NCBI RefSeq assembly: GCF_007004545.3
Contig: NZ_CP045503.2
Coordinates: 2,822,501 to 2,886,500, forward strand
Length of the DNA stretch: 64,000 nucleotides
Source of the DNA: Shewanella eurypsychrophilus
GTDB taxonomy: Bacteria > Pseudomonadota > Gammaproteobacteria > Enterobacterales > Shewanellaceae
Direction of reading: 5' to 3'
The translations under genes and the position numbers were made by a program. Under the pieces are notes generated by a model that was not told where the DNA came from, did not search any database, and saw nothing but the letters and a program-made list of their open reading frames with translations. Below, one piece after another: positions 52,093-62,136 of the stretch (its first letter is position 1; every line of letters begins with the position of its first letter).

Positions 52093-52809
52093 TTAAAATG
52101 GACTGTTACACTTTATTGTCATTGATTCTAGAGAAATAGGATGCTCAAAAATCAACTCTGAAGCATGCAACATTAATCGACTAGACATAAAGTAGGCTTC
52201 ATCAGTGGCGTAAAGATCGCAACCTAAAATTGGGTGGCCTATATGCTGGCTATGCAGTCTCAGTTGATGTGTTCGACCAGTAATGGGTTCAAATTCAACC
52301 CGAGTGACCTGTCTATTACCAGCCCTGAGATCATCGACGAAGAAGCTATCCCTGGTAGATTGAGTAAACCTTTCTATTACACAGTATTTAGAACGTGCAG
52401 GCTTACCTGTCTGTTGGCATAACTTCATCAGTGGGAAATTATCACTGTCCTTAGCGACACCCTGATCTACCAATCCCGTATCTTCAACGAGTGTGCCATG
52501 TAACAAGGCAACATAACGTTTACTGACACGCCGCTCACTAAATTGTTTACATAACAGCGCATTGATCTGTTTGTTCATCGCTAGCAGCATAACGCCCGAT
52601 GTACCGAAATCTAAGCGGTGAATTAAGGCACAAGTTGGAAATGCTTGCACCAGCCGATGATGCACCGAATCTATATTTAATGGGTGCTTACCAGATAGAC
52701 TAAGCAGACCGCTAGGTTTATTGATCACCAAGATATGCTCATCCTGAAACAGGATCTCAATTTCATCATGGCATTTTGGAACGATAAAGGGATCAGCTTG
52801 GGGCTGCAT
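52093..52809 (-). CDS. RluA-family RNA pseudouridine synthase
   Basis: 238 residues from the ATG at 52809 (the frame reaches a TTG at 52872, which would add 21 residues resembling nothing). VINKPSGLLSL near 35, the catalytic Asp in HRLDFGTSG, and PITGRTHQLRLH complete the RluA family pattern. There is no S4 domain. It converts one or more uridines in rRNA or tRNA to pseudouridine; the size fits RluA or TruC-like enzymes rather than RluC/D. Confidence 0.9.
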   Translation of the reverse strand: MQPQADPFIVPKCHDEIEILFQDEHILVINKPSGLLSLSGKHPLNIDSVHHRLVQAFPTCALIHRLDFGTSGVMLLAMNKQINALLCKQFSERRVSKRYVALLHGTLVEDTGLVDQGVAKDSDNFPLMKLCQQTGKPARSKYCVIERFTQSTRDSFFVDDLRAGNRQVTRVEFEPITGRTHQLRLHSQHIGHPILGCDLYATDEAYFMSSRLMLHASELIFEHPISLESMTIKCNSPF

Positions 52810-53101
52810 AGAGCTATTACAACAAAGAGTCAAAGTTATGCTGAATTTTACACAAATATTTCGTACTAACAAAGCAGAAATAGCGATGTGAATTAAACGG
52901 GTATCGAGACACAGCTATGGGAGGACAGAAATTGAAGTACAAATTGTGCGCGCTCCAACAAAGTTCAGGCATGCTTCAGTTCACAAAGCTGAATATTTGC
53001 TGAACGTATGACTGTAACCTGCCAATAATCCGTCTTTTTTACTTTGCGACAAGCTTGTAAATGTTAATATCGTTGCAAATAAAAGGTGTTATGGCCAACT
53101 G

Positions 53102-53494
53102 ATGTTAATTCGAAAAGCAACTATCCCAATAGTTTTATCCCTACTGTTACTCTCGTGCTTAACAGGCTGTAATAATAAGGCCTATATCTTAAAAACCAAT
53201 ATACTACTTGATGGGATCATCGCTGGGCCAAGTGAGATAAAAATCGAAAATGGTGAATCTGTTGAGTTTGCTGTAAAACTAAAAGACGTTAACTATATCC
53301 GCTATACCTTATCTGAGAATCAACAACAGGTAGATATCACAGCACAAATCATTTTCAGGCAAGGTGACTTTGTTAATACTAATACCTTACCTAGCTTCTC
53401 TATGCTTGCAGATGGCCAAGAAGCATTCATGGAGTACAAAGCCGAAGAGAGTGCGCCAAATGTCCAATGGACCGTGTCTGTAAAACCATCTTAG
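53102..53494 (+). CDS. Small lipoprotein of unknown function
   Basis: 130 residues with a type II signal peptide, hydrophobic run VLSLLLLSCL and lipobox LTGC (Cys at about 23), followed by NN, so outer-membrane sorting is allowed. The mature part is predicted beta-rich, about 105 residues, perhaps an immunoglobulin-like sandwich. No family recognised. Its ribosome binding site is weak. Confidence 0.7.
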   Translation: MLIRKATIPIVLSLLLLSCLTGCNNKAYILKTNILLDGIIAGPSEIKIENGESVEFAVKLKDVNYIRYTLSENQQQVDITAQIIFRQGDFVNTNTLPSFSMLADGQEAFMEYKAEESAPNVQWTVSVKPS

Positions 53495-53495
53495 G

Positions 53496-54092
53496 TTAGT
53501 CTTTGCTGAGCATCATTTGGTAAAAAACAAGTTCCATATCCCCTAATGGGTCCTTATGAATACCTTTCTTTAAGAAGCTCATTCCCAGCTTTTTCATGAT
53601 GTTGATTGAGCCTACATTCTCTTCAATGGCGATTGCCGATATTTTGTTTATTTTACTAGATTGACTCACCACATTCATGACAGCGAAAGCAGCTTCAGTA
53701 GCAAAGCCTTTGCCCCAAGCGGCTTGTTTAAATCGCCAACCTAGTTCTAAATTATCCCACTGTGGCTTATCACTAAAGAAGTCCATAGGACGAACTAATA
53801 TCCAACCTAAATACGTATCAAGACGCTCTTTGGTTCCCAGCCCTAACGACACATTCATCGTGTCAGCAGTTAAGTCATTTAACGATACCTTCCATATGCC
53901 CCAGCCTTCAACCTGATTGGCGTAACTCTGCAGTCTAGGAATAGCGATAGACTCAATGTCATCCATACTCGTCATCTTACCTCCATTGATAAAGCGCATA
54001 ACTTCAACATCTTGGTCAAGCTCGAACAGACTTATAGCGTCATCCTTGGTCATAAAATCAAACCTGAGCCTTTGTGTTTCCGTGATTATCAT
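53496..54092 (-). CDS. GNAT acetyltransferase of the RimJ/RimL type
   Basis: 198 residues. TETQRLRFDFMTKDDAISLFEL is the typical beginning of the Acetyltransf_3 group. ELGWRFKQAAWGKGFATEAAFAVM contains the acetyl-CoA loop (Q-A-A-W-G-K-G-F-A) and NVGSINIMKKLGMSF is the C-terminal signature. It may acetylate a protein N-terminus or a small molecule. Its stop lies two bases from the stop of the convergent lipoprotein gene. Confidence 0.88.
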   Translation of the reverse strand: MIITETQRLRFDFMTKDDAISLFELDQDVEVMRFINGGKMTSMDDIESIAIPRLQSYANQVEGWGIWKVSLNDLTADTMNVSLGLGTKERLDTYLGWILVRPMDFFSDKPQWDNLELGWRFKQAAWGKGFATEAAFAVMNVVSQSSKINKISAIAIEENVGSINIMKKLGMSFLKKGIHKDPLGDMELVFYQMMLSKD

Positions 54093-54533
54093 GCAGAGTC
54101 CTCATATTGAGATTAGTATCATTATTAGGCTTCTATCTTACTGTTTTTATTCGTGGCAATAAATATATAGCCTAATTGTATTTGTAGTTATCACTACCGC
54201 AAGCAGCAACCTATTAACGCTGGGATGACAGCCTGCTTTAACCCTTAACGATGCACTAGCTATTCACTACCCATGTACAACTACGCGTCACTTACTGCAT
54301 TACTTATGCGCCACTTATGCGCTTTTTATGCAAAAGGCAAAATATATCCCCGAGATATTTCTAACAAAACTGAATATTCAAGAATAAACATGCAGTATTA
54401 AGCACACGTATGGACAGTCAATAAAAGGTTTATGCATTTTTTAACACTAGATCTACCTCCTAAATTATCATTTAACGACGAAATAGGATTAACAGCTAAA
54501 CTTAGGGCAAGAGTCTTGTAATGCGGATGACGA
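54093..54533. other. Intergenic region, no gene seen
   Basis: About 440 bases between divergent genes. It must contain promoters for both. I see short repeats of TTATGCG around 54300-54340 but no coding frame or stable hairpin. Confidence 0.5.
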
Positions 54534-55826
54534 ATGCACAGTCAAACTGATGATTTACAGCAATTAGTCGATGTGATCGCTGCCAGTGTAGCCATCGTCG
54601 AACAGACTAAAAGTGGCAAGTTTAAAGTCGTTGCTTACAATGAGCTGTTTTTAAGAATGCTTGGTAAGGAAAAAAGCCAAAGCGATTCATCTAGCGCGTC
54701 TCACCAACCTTGCTTACTGAGTAGCTTAAGTTCCGAATCAGCACACAATGTGTTTGCTGCTTATTTACCTCAGGTTTTTAGAGTACTTGAACCTATCGAA
54801 ATTGAACAAAATTTTGAATTATCCGATGAGCAACCTTGGTGGCGACTATTTTTAAATCCAATGGAGCGACCTCCAAATCTGCCACAACGCGTGATGATCA
54901 TCGGCATTCATATGAGTGACAAACAACAATTGCAGTCTGAGGTTAACAACGACAGCAATCGATTTAGCTCGGTAATTGATACCGCATTCGATGGCATTAT
55001 TACCATGAATGTAAGCCAAGAAATTTTATTGTTTAATCATGCTGCAGAAAATATCTTTGGCTATAAAGCCGAGGAGATCATCGGCAAACCAATCACAATG
55101 CTAATGCCACAAAAATTCAGAGCTAGCCACGCAGCTTACACCAAGCAATTCGAAAATTCTCCGATGCAGTCTCGCGACATGTTATCTCGGGTGATGATAT
55201 CGGCAATGAGAAAAGACGGCAGTGACTTCCCCATTGAGATCACCATTTCAAAAATAAAAGTTAATGGCAATATGGAGTTCACCGCTATTATCCGCGATGT
55301 GTCGCATCGTATTGCTTATATAGAACACCTTCAAAAGCAAATTAATACCGATAATTTAACAGGTTTGAAAAACAGAAATTACTTCGACATGCAGCTTCAA
55401 GATATGATCCAGAAATTTAACCGTTTCAGCGAACCATTTTGCGTGTTGATGTTCGATCTTGATAAATTCAAAACCATTAATGACACCTATGGACATTTAA
55501 CTGGTGACAAAGTCATCCAGGAGTTTTCTACCACGGCGAAGCTGTTATTAAGAGAAGTGGACCTACTCGCGAGGTACGGTGGAGAAGAGTTCGTGGCCAT
55601 ATTACCCAATACCCAATTAGCTGGAGCCATGGAGACGGCAGAACGTATTCGTAAACGAATAACCAAGATAATGGTTCTTAGCCAGAAGCACGAATCGATC
55701 ACTTTTACCGTGAGTATTGGTGCCGCCGAGTTTACCAAGCAAGATGACATCAAAACAATAGTGTCAAATGCAGATGAAGCCATGTACCGCGCCAAACACC
55801 AAGGTAGAAATAGAGTTTCAGATTAG
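54534..55826 (+). CDS. PAS-GGDEF diguanylate cyclase
   Basis: 430 residues. A divergent first PAS-like segment (about 8-125) is followed by a clear PAS domain (about 145-260; DTAFDGIITMN and NHAAENIFGYKAEEIIGKPITML) and a GGDEF domain (about 275-428) with active-site RYGGEEFVAILPN and the metal-binding DLDKFK. The inhibitory RxxD motif five residues before GGEEF is REVDLLAR-like and not obviously intact. It has no membrane helix. It should make cyclic di-GMP, opposite to the HD-GYP protein at 7661. Confidence 0.93.
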   Translation: MHSQTDDLQQLVDVIAASVAIVEQTKSGKFKVVAYNELFLRMLGKEKSQSDSSSASHQPCLLSSLSSESAHNVFAAYLPQVFRVLEPIEIEQNFELSDEQPWWRLFLNPMERPPNLPQRVMIIGIHMSDKQQLQSEVNNDSNRFSSVIDTAFDGIITMNVSQEILLFNHAAENIFGYKAEEIIGKPITMLMPQKFRASHAAYTKQFENSPMQSRDMLSRVMISAMRKDGSDFPIEITISKIKVNGNMEFTAIIRDVSHRIAYIEHLQKQINTDNLTGLKNRNYFDMQLQDMIQKFNRFSEPFCVLMFDLDKFKTINDTYGHLTGDKVIQEFSTTAKLLLREVDLLARYGGEEFVAILPNTQLAGAMETAERIRKRITKIMVLSQKHESITFTVSIGAAEFTKQDDIKTIVSNADEAMYRAKHQGRNRVSD

Positions 55827-55835
55827 CTGCAGTGT

Positions 55836-56172
55836 CACAAAACTGAGATGACGGCTTCACCTAGGAGAGCTAAAAGGTTTGGAAGTGCTAAGACGATGCC
55901 CTTTGGGCTGGTGAAGCCAAGATGACGGTTTTACCTATAAGAGCTGAGACGATGGCTTACAGCCTGTTAATGCTAAGATCGAAGAAAAAAAATGGATTCC
56001 GGCCAACAAGCATGCCGGAATGACAAAAGTATAGCTCTCTTCCATCTTTGCTAGTCATACCGGACTTGTTCCGGTATCCATTCTTAGCTTCCTAGCGCAG
56101 CGTCATCTTAGCTCTCATAGCGATAGCATCATCTTTGCTCCACTAACGAAGTATCATCTTTGCCCTATCCCC
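55836..56172. repeat. Composite palindromic repeat block A
   Basis: Core palindromes ATTCCGGCC...GCCGGAAT (55996-56020) and TACCGGACTTGTTCCGGTA (56058-56076). The left arm carries several forms of GCTAAGATGACGG and the right arm the reverse CGTCATCTTAGC (also AGCGATAGCATCATCTTTG), so the whole block can fold into one long imperfect stem. Similar blocks lie at 57636 and 59910. Purpose unknown; REP-like sequences often end transcripts or bind gyrase. Confidence 0.85.
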
Positions 56173-56298
56173 TCACTAACAATTAACACAATCATAACCT
56201 TCTTACATGTGATAACTTGCTGTAAACGCTTCTTGCTGCTTTAAACAGTGATGAAGCAATCTTTTGCGCTAAAAATCAAAAACAAGGAAGCCACAGAG

Positions 56299-57618
56299 AT
56301 GGTCATCAAAAACATATCATTCATGGATCTTAATACTTTTATTAAGAAGCAATCTCTTCAGCTCTCCTTGGCTGCGGCATTAGCCATTACCACCAGTTTA
56401 CCAAGCTGGGCACAAGATACCTTATTGATTGCCGATGCGTACGTAGATGTGGTCAAAGGTAAAACCATTCAAGATGTCGCCATCGTGATCAGTGGCAATC
56501 AGATTAGCCAAGTGACGAAACAATCCAAAATTCCAAGCAACAACGACTACACGCTGGTGGATCTTAGCGGAAAAACGCTATTACCGGGTGTAATGGACAT
56601 GCATGTTCACCTATCAGGTGATGCTGAAGATAACTTTTTAGCATCTCAAAATTACTCTATTCCTCGTCAAACCGTAAAAGCAGTTAAGAATGCAGAAAAG
56701 ACATTAATGGCAGGATTTACCACAGTGCGTGACCTAGGGGCTTCAGGCTATGCGGTTATTGCCACTCGTGACGGCATTAATGCTGGAGAAATTCCAGGGC
56801 CAAGAATTTGGGCGGTGGGACATGCAGTTAGCATAACTGGCGGCCATTGTGATGATAACTTTTCTGCACCAGAGAAACATGCAAAAGCGCAAGGAGTGGC
56901 TGATGGTCCGTGGGCTATTCGAGCCAAGGTTCGCGAGAATATCAAGTACGGTGCTAATGCGATTAAAGTCTGTGCTACTGGCGGTGTATTTTCCAAAGGC
57001 ACCAAAGTGGGTGTACAGCAACTAACCTATGAAGAGTTAAAATCAGCTGTCGATGAAGCCCATATGCGAGGTTTAGTCATCGCCGCTCACGCTCACGGAA
57101 CCAGTGGTATTAAAGCGTCAATCAAAGCGGGGATTGACAGCATTGAGCATTGTAGTTTTATGGATGATGAAGCTATAAAAATGGCCGTTAAAGCCGGTAC
57201 TTACCTATCTTGCGACATCTATAACACAGAATACACCCTTGCTTTTGGCGCTGCTAATGGTGTACCTGAAGAGAATATTAATAAAGAGAAGCTGGTATCT
57301 CAAGCGCAGCGTGACAGCTTTCGAAAAGCTGTAAAAGCGGGGGCAAACATGGTGTTTGGCTCAGATGCCGCAATATACCCTCATGGGGATAACGGTAATC
57401 AGTTCTCGCGTATGGTTAAGTTTGGCATGACACCAGCTCAAGCCATACAGGCTGCAACAATCAACAGTGCAGCCCTACTTAAGCAAGATAACCTAGGTCA
57501 AATAAAACCAGGCTTCTTAGCTGACATTATTGCCGTAGAAGGCGATCCACTGAAAAACATCAGCCTGATGGAAAACGTCACCTTCGTAATGAAAGATGGC
57601 AAGATCTATAAGCAATAG
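56299..57618 (+). CDS. Exported amidohydrolase (imidazolonepropionase/prolidase-like)
   Basis: 439 residues from the ATG at 56299, which has AAGGAAG in front; upstream ATG/GTG codons at 56248-56251 have none. A signal peptide ends SWA-QD. The metal site shows MDMHVHLSG (HxH), a Lys in NAIKVCATGG that is likely carboxylated, His in AAHAHGTSG and SIEHCSF, and Asp in FGSDAAIYPHG. Members act on Xaa-Pro dipeptides or cyclic amides. REP blocks flank it on both sides. Confidence 0.9.
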   Translation: MVIKNISFMDLNTFIKKQSLQLSLAAALAITTSLPSWAQDTLLIADAYVDVVKGKTIQDVAIVISGNQISQVTKQSKIPSNNDYTLVDLSGKTLLPGVMDMHVHLSGDAEDNFLASQNYSIPRQTVKAVKNAEKTLMAGFTTVRDLGASGYAVIATRDGINAGEIPGPRIWAVGHAVSITGGHCDDNFSAPEKHAKAQGVADGPWAIRAKVRENIKYGANAIKVCATGGVFSKGTKVGVQQLTYEELKSAVDEAHMRGLVIAAHAHGTSGIKASIKAGIDSIEHCSFMDDEAIKMAVKAGTYLSCDIYNTEYTLAFGAANGVPEENINKEKLVSQAQRDSFRKAVKAGANMVFGSDAAIYPHGDNGNQFSRMVKFGMTPAQAIQAATINSAALLKQDNLGQIKPGFLADIIAVEGDPLKNISLMENVTFVMKDGKIYKQ

Positions 57619-57635
57619 CTTTTTAACATAAAAAC

Positions 57636-58166
57636 AAAGGTGACGGCCGTCGGCCTGATAAAGTTGAGATGACGGTTTCACCTGGAAAAGCTAAGATGAT
57701 GCCCTACGGGCTGGTAGAACTGAGATGTCGACTCTAGGTCTAGAAGTGCATAGATGATGCCCTTCAGGCTGAATAAGCCAAGATGACGGTTTGACCTAGT
57801 AGAGCTAAGACGATGGCTTACAGCCTGTTAATGCTAAGAGCGAAGAACAAAATGGATTCCGGCTAACAAGCATGCCGGAATGACAAAAGTATAGATGTCA
57901 TCCCTCCTTGACTGTCATACCGGACTTGTTCCGGGATCCACCTTTTGCTATTGATATATAGAAATGGATTCCGGCCAACAAGAGTGCCAGAATGACAAAG
58001 GTTTAGATGTCATTCCTCCTTAACTGTCATACCGGACTTGTTCCGGTATCCATTCTTAGCTTCCTAGCGCAGCGTCGTCTCTGCCTTACCAGCGAAGTAT
58101 CATCTCAGCTCTCACAGCGATAGCATCGTCTTTGCATCACCAACGAAGTGCCTTCTTTGCCTTACC
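57636..58166. repeat. Composite palindromic repeat block B
   Basis: As block A but with two core pairs: ATTCCGGC...GCCGGAAT at 57857-57879 with TACCGGACTTGTTCCGG at 57918-57935, and a second pair at 57969-57992 and 58029-58047. Left arms GATGACGGTTTCACCTGG and ACGATGGCTTACAGCCTG, right arms CTAGCGCAGCGTCGTCT and AGCGATAGCATCGTCTTTG. It fills the space between the amidohydrolase and the acetyltransferase. Confidence 0.85.
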
Positions 58167-58217
58167 TCTACAGCTATTGATTTAAATCCTTATGTAGTTC
58201 TGCATACATAATCTCTC

Positions 58218-58856
58218 TCATCTTAGCTTTGTAAATTTTGCAATATCTCCGCTGCAAAGGATCGGCATCGCTAGTTTTAACTTATCCATTGGCCAGTCCC
58301 ACCATTTCATTTGCAGCAGCTTGTCTATGGCTGCATCATCGAATCGTTTTCTGATCACCTTATTATGACCAACGACCAGTGTGTAAGGCTCAACGTCTTT
58401 GGTGATCACAGCGCGGGCACCTATTACAGCGCCATCGCCTATCTGCACACCTGGCATTATCATGGCTTCGCTTCCAATCCAAACATCATTGCCAATAACG
58501 GTATCACCAGCTCGCTCAAAGCCACTTTTAACTCCATCACCGAATACCTCATTAGAAAATGGAAACGTGGAGATCCAATCAATTCGATGACCCTGATTTC
58601 CAGCTAACATAAAGCAAGCACCTGATGCGATTGAACAGAATTTGCCAATGATCAGTTTATCGACTTCACCGTATACACCGGCTTCCCATATGTCCCTGGT
58701 CGAACTGTCACCGAGTAAATAACGTACGGCCTGTTCTTCAAACGACTTGCCATGATAAAAACCTGAGTAATAGGAATGTTCGCCGACCTCGATATTTGGG
58801 TTTGTGATCTGCTCCTTTAGCGTTCTAGACGCTAACCAACTGGTAAATTCATTCAT
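58218..58856 (-). CDS. CatB/Vat-type xenobiotic acetyltransferase
   Basis: 212 residues. [42 protein letters not shown] and [27 protein letters not shown] closely follow chloramphenicol acetyltransferase type B and Vat proteins; the hexapeptide repeats form a left-handed beta helix and the catalytic His is in AGNQGHR. It probably acetylates a hydroxyl of a drug or natural product, though many chromosomal members have no proven drug target. It is divergent from a LysR gene (127-bp spacer) that may control it. Confidence 0.92.
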   Translation of the reverse strand: MNEFTSWLASRTLKEQITNPNIEVGEHSYYSGFYHGKSFEEQAVRYLLGDSSTRDIWEAGVYGEVDKLIIGKFCSIASGACFMLAGNQGHRIDWISTFPFSNEVFGDGVKSGFERAGDTVIGNDVWIGSEAMIMPGVQIGDGAVIGARAVITKDVEPYTLVVGHNKVIRKRFDDAAIDKLLQMKWWDWPMDKLKLAMPILCSGDIAKFTKLR

Positions 58857-58983
58857 GTTCAGTTTCTCTTTTCTCTTTTCTATTGCTAACTTTTTCTATA
58901 TCAACTATTACATCTGATTGTAAAGAGTCTAACCAATCACTATTATTACCAGAACCGCACAAACTGATAATCAGAATTACCAT

Positions 58984-59901
58984 ATGGAAACAAACTGGCT
59001 AAATTACCTCCCCCTCTATATTCAGCTATGTGAAGAGCGCAGCATCGCAGCAACCGCCAAACGCTTAGGTTGCTCAAATGCTCATGTCAGTCGTCAGTTG
59101 GTAAAACTTGAATTATTGCTCAACAAGCAGTTGATCCACAGAACCACACGTAAGTTTGTGATCACAGCTGACGGACAAGCTTTTTACAGAAATGCCAAAG
59201 CCTTGATGGAACACGCCGATGAGGTAGAAAGCAGAGTATTTGATAGTGAAACCATTACAGGTAAAATCAGGGTTTCAGCTTCGGCATCATATGGAGCCAC
59301 CAGGCTATCAGCACTGATGGCTAAATTTAGTAACCAGTATCCGGAGATAGAGCTAGAACTTTCATTTACCGAGCAGCCAGTCGATCTGATTGAGCAAAGC
59401 TATGATCTAGCTGTTTACCTGACAGACACTCCAGATGATGCTTATGTCGGACATAGGCTTAAGCCTGTCAACTGTGTGCCTTATGCCCATAAGCATTACA
59501 TTGAGAAACATGGTGAAATCACGCATCCAAATCAACTAGATAACTACAATCACATCATTTATAAGAGTGATATCCTCAAACTGGATTCCTGGCAGTTTGC
59601 TTACAATCCTCAAAGACACAATAGTAAAATCGAATACTGTAAAGTCAATCTCAGTGGTAACTTTAACACCAACCTGATCCCATCTATGGTCGAAGCCATG
59701 TTAGCCGGTTGCGGGGTCGCCATGCTCGCCGATTTTGCTTTAGACAAGCTAACCAACGCAGAAAAATACTCACTGGTTCGCTTGCTACCAGATTGGAGCA
59801 CGACAGGCATTCTCCCCCTCTATATCCTCTATCCAAGGAGAAAACACCTGCCCAAGCGCACCAGTTTATTGGTCGAGTTTTTAAAAGCAGAATTAGGGTA
59901 A
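58984..59901 (+). CDS. LysR-family transcriptional regulator
   Basis: 305 residues. Winged HTH at about 5-62 (RSIAATAKRLGCSNAHVSRQLVKLE) and an effector-binding domain from about 90 with GKIRVSASASYGATRL and CGVAMLADFAL. The closest pattern is the group of LysR proteins such as DsdC/LrhA-unrelated CrgA-like regulators. Divergent from the CatB-like gene, so it is probably its regulator and autoregulated from the common spacer. Confidence 0.9.
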   Translation: METNWLNYLPLYIQLCEERSIAATAKRLGCSNAHVSRQLVKLELLLNKQLIHRTTRKFVITADGQAFYRNAKALMEHADEVESRVFDSETITGKIRVSASASYGATRLSALMAKFSNQYPEIELELSFTEQPVDLIEQSYDLAVYLTDTPDDAYVGHRLKPVNCVPYAHKHYIEKHGEITHPNQLDNYNHIIYKSDILKLDSWQFAYNPQRHNSKIEYCKVNLSGNFNTNLIPSMVEAMLAGCGVAMLADFALDKLTNAEKYSLVRLLPDWSTTGILPLYILYPRRKHLPKRTSLLVEFLKAELG

Positions 59902-59909
59902 AATGATAA

Positions 59910-60297
59910 AAGCTAGATGACGGCTTGTTGCCTGTTACTGCTGAGATGTCGAATATAGGCCTGTTACTGCTGAGATGTCTGGAGGCACTACAACTTCTCT
60001 TGCTGTCAGACCGGACTTGTTCCAGGAACCAGCTTTGGGTTGTGATACATAGAAATGGATTCCGGCCAACAAGAGCGCCGGAATGACAGAGGTTTAGAGG
60101 TCATCCTTGTTAGTTTGTCATACCGGACTTGTTCCGGTATCCACTCTTAGATTCCTAGCGCAGCGTCATCTTAGCTCTCATAGCGATAGCATCGTCTTTG
60201 TCTTACCAACGAAGGCCATCTCAGCTTTAATAGCGCAGCGTCTTCTCAGCTTAACAGCGCAGCGTCGTCTTAGCTCTCATAGCTATAGCATCTTCTT
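59910..60297. repeat. Composite palindromic repeat block C
   Basis: Left arm GATGACGGCTTGTTGCCTG and GAGATGTCGAATATAGGCC, cores around 60011-60032, 60058-60082 and 60119-60141, right arm CCTAGCGCAGCGTCATCTTAGCTC and repeats of AGCGCAGCGTC and AGCTCTCATAGC. It lies between the LysR gene and the ABC-F gene. Confidence 0.85.
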
Positions 60298-60391
60298 CGC
60301 TTTCCCTCTATCTAATACTCATTAAATTCTGTATAATCCCGCGCTGCTTTATAGGCTCATTTATTCCGCTATTTACCCGAGGACCGCCGTT

Positions 60392-62002
60392 ATCATTAGT
60401 ACGAACAACATCACCATGCAGTTTGGCGCTGAGCCATTATTTGAAAACATTTCAGCTAAATTTGGACACGGCAATCGCTACGGTCTAATTGGCGCAAATG
60501 GTTGTGGTAAATCCACATTCATGAAAATCCTCAGTGGCGAGCTTGCACCTAGCTCGGGCAATGTCTCAATCACACCTGGCTTAAAAGTCGGTACCTTGAG
60601 CCAAGATCAGTTTGCCTTCGAGCAATACAGTGTTGTTGATACCGTTATCATGGGTGACGCAAAACTTTGGAAAGTTAAACAAGAACGTGATCGTATCTAC
60701 TCGCTACCAGAAATGAGCGAAGAGGACGGCATGCAAGTGGCTGAACTTGAAAGCGAATTTGCAGAGATGGACGGTTACAGCGCAGAAAGCCGCGCGGGTG
60801 AGATCTTATTAGAAGCGGGTATCGAAGAAGATTTCCATTTCGGACTCATGAGCCAAGTTGCTCCAGGTTGGAAGCTGAGGGTACTACTTGCCCAATCACT
60901 GTTTTCAAACCCAGATATTTTGTTACTCGATGAGCCTACCAACAACTTGGATATTCATACTATCTCGTGGTTAGCGGGTGAGCTTAATAAACGTAAATGC
61001 ACCATGATCATCATCTCGCACGACAGACACTTCTTGAATTCTGTCTGTACGCATATGGCGGATATCGATTATGGCGAGCTACGTGTTTACCCAGGCAACT
61101 ACGAGTACTTCCTAGAAGCTGCAGGCCTTATTCAAGAGCAGCTGTTAGCCGGTAATGCCAAGAAGAGCGCCGAAATGGCAGAGCTTCAAGACTTCGTAAA
61201 CCGCTTTGGTGCTAACGCGTCAAAAGCGAAACAAGCGAGCTCTCGTGCTAAGAAGCTTGATAAAATCAGTTTAGATGATGTGAAATCATCAAGCCGCATG
61301 ACGCCGTCACTGCGTTTCGATGAAAGTAAGAAGATGCATCGCCAAGCACTCGTTATTGAAGAGCTAGGACATGGCTTCGATGGCGAAACCTTGTTCCAAA
61401 ATGGCGAGCTAATTTTAGAAGCGGGCGCAAAACTTGCCGTTATCGGTGAGAACGGTGTGGGTAAAACCACCCTACTACGTTGTCTCGTTAACGAGCTTGC
61501 TAACAATCAAGGCACTATCAAGTGGTCAGAAAATGCCGCTATCGGTTACTGCCCACAAGACAGCAGCAAAGATTTCGATAATGATCTGTCTTTGTTTGAC
61601 TGGATGTCACAGTGGCGCACACCTAAGCACAACGACCTTATGGTCCGCGGCATGTTAGGTCGTCTATTGTTTACCGAAGATGATGCCAACAAGAAAGCTA
61701 AAAACTGTTCTGGTGGTGAAAAGAACCGTCTGTTGTTCGGCAAGTTAATGATGCAAGACATCAACGTGTTAATCATGGATGAGCCGACTAACCACATGGA
61801 TATGGAAGCGATTGAAGCATTGAATAATGCGCTTAAATTGTTTGAAGGCACCCTCATCTTCGTCAGCCATGACAGAGAGTTCGTCTCTTCACTGGCCACT
61901 CACATCATCGATGTGAAGGACAAAGAGCTGGTTAACTTCCACGGTAGCTTCGATGAGTATCTTGCAAGTACCGCCGAAGCGGAAGCAAGAAAAAGCGCTT
62001 AA
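60392..62002 (+). CDS. ybiT: ABC-F family ATPase of the YbiT type, probably with a non-AUG start
   Basis: Two ABC domains: Walker [10 protein letters not shown] (about 36-44) and GENGVGKTT, Walker [12 protein letters not shown] and [11 protein letters not shown], signature CSGGEKNR in the second; linker between. No membrane helices, so it is a ribosome-associated ABC-F protein and not a transporter. The first ATG (60416) would cut off the first beta-strand; reading back in frame gives ISTNNIT, which aligns with the N-terminus of E. coli YbiT (MLVSSNVTMQFG). An ATC at 60392 or ATT at 60395, nine or twelve bases after GAGG, is the best start. About 536 residues. Confidence 0.9.
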   Translation: MISTNNITMQFGAEPLFENISAKFGHGNRYGLIGANGCGKSTFMKILSGELAPSSGNVSITPGLKVGTLSQDQFAFEQYSVVDTVIMGDAKLWKVKQERDRIYSLPEMSEEDGMQVAELESEFAEMDGYSAESRAGEILLEAGIEEDFHFGLMSQVAPGWKLRVLLAQSLFSNPDILLLDEPTNNLDIHTISWLAGELNKRKCTMIIISHDRHFLNSVCTHMADIDYGELRVYPGNYEYFLEAAGLIQEQLLAGNAKKSAEMAELQDFVNRFGANASKAKQASSRAKKLDKISLDDVKSSSRMTPSLRFDESKKMHRQALVIEELGHGFDGETLFQNGELILEAGAKLAVIGENGVGKTTLLRCLVNELANNQGTIKWSENAAIGYCPQDSSKDFDNDLSLFDWMSQWRTPKHNDLMVRGMLGRLLFTEDDANKKAKNCSGGEKNRLLFGKLMMQDINVLIMDEPTNHMDMEAIEALNNALKLFEGTLIFVSHDREFVSSLATHIIDVKDKELVNFHGSFDEYLASTAEAEARKSA

Positions 62003-62020
62003 GCTAAATAAGTTATAAAA

Positions 62021-62055
62021 AACGCCGCTAGACGAGAGTCCAGCGGCGTTTTTGT
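62021..62055 (+). terminator. Terminator after ybiT
   Basis: AACGCCGCT pairs with AGCGGCGTT, with an inner pair AGAC/GTCC-like loop and T-run TTTTTG, 18 bases after the stop. Confidence 0.92.
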
Positions 62056-62136
62056 ATCTGGTCTTTGCTACTGTCATCACTCTTCGATTGTCAAAGAGTC
62101 GATGGTTGTCATCTGACTTACTGGGAAGTAGGACCG

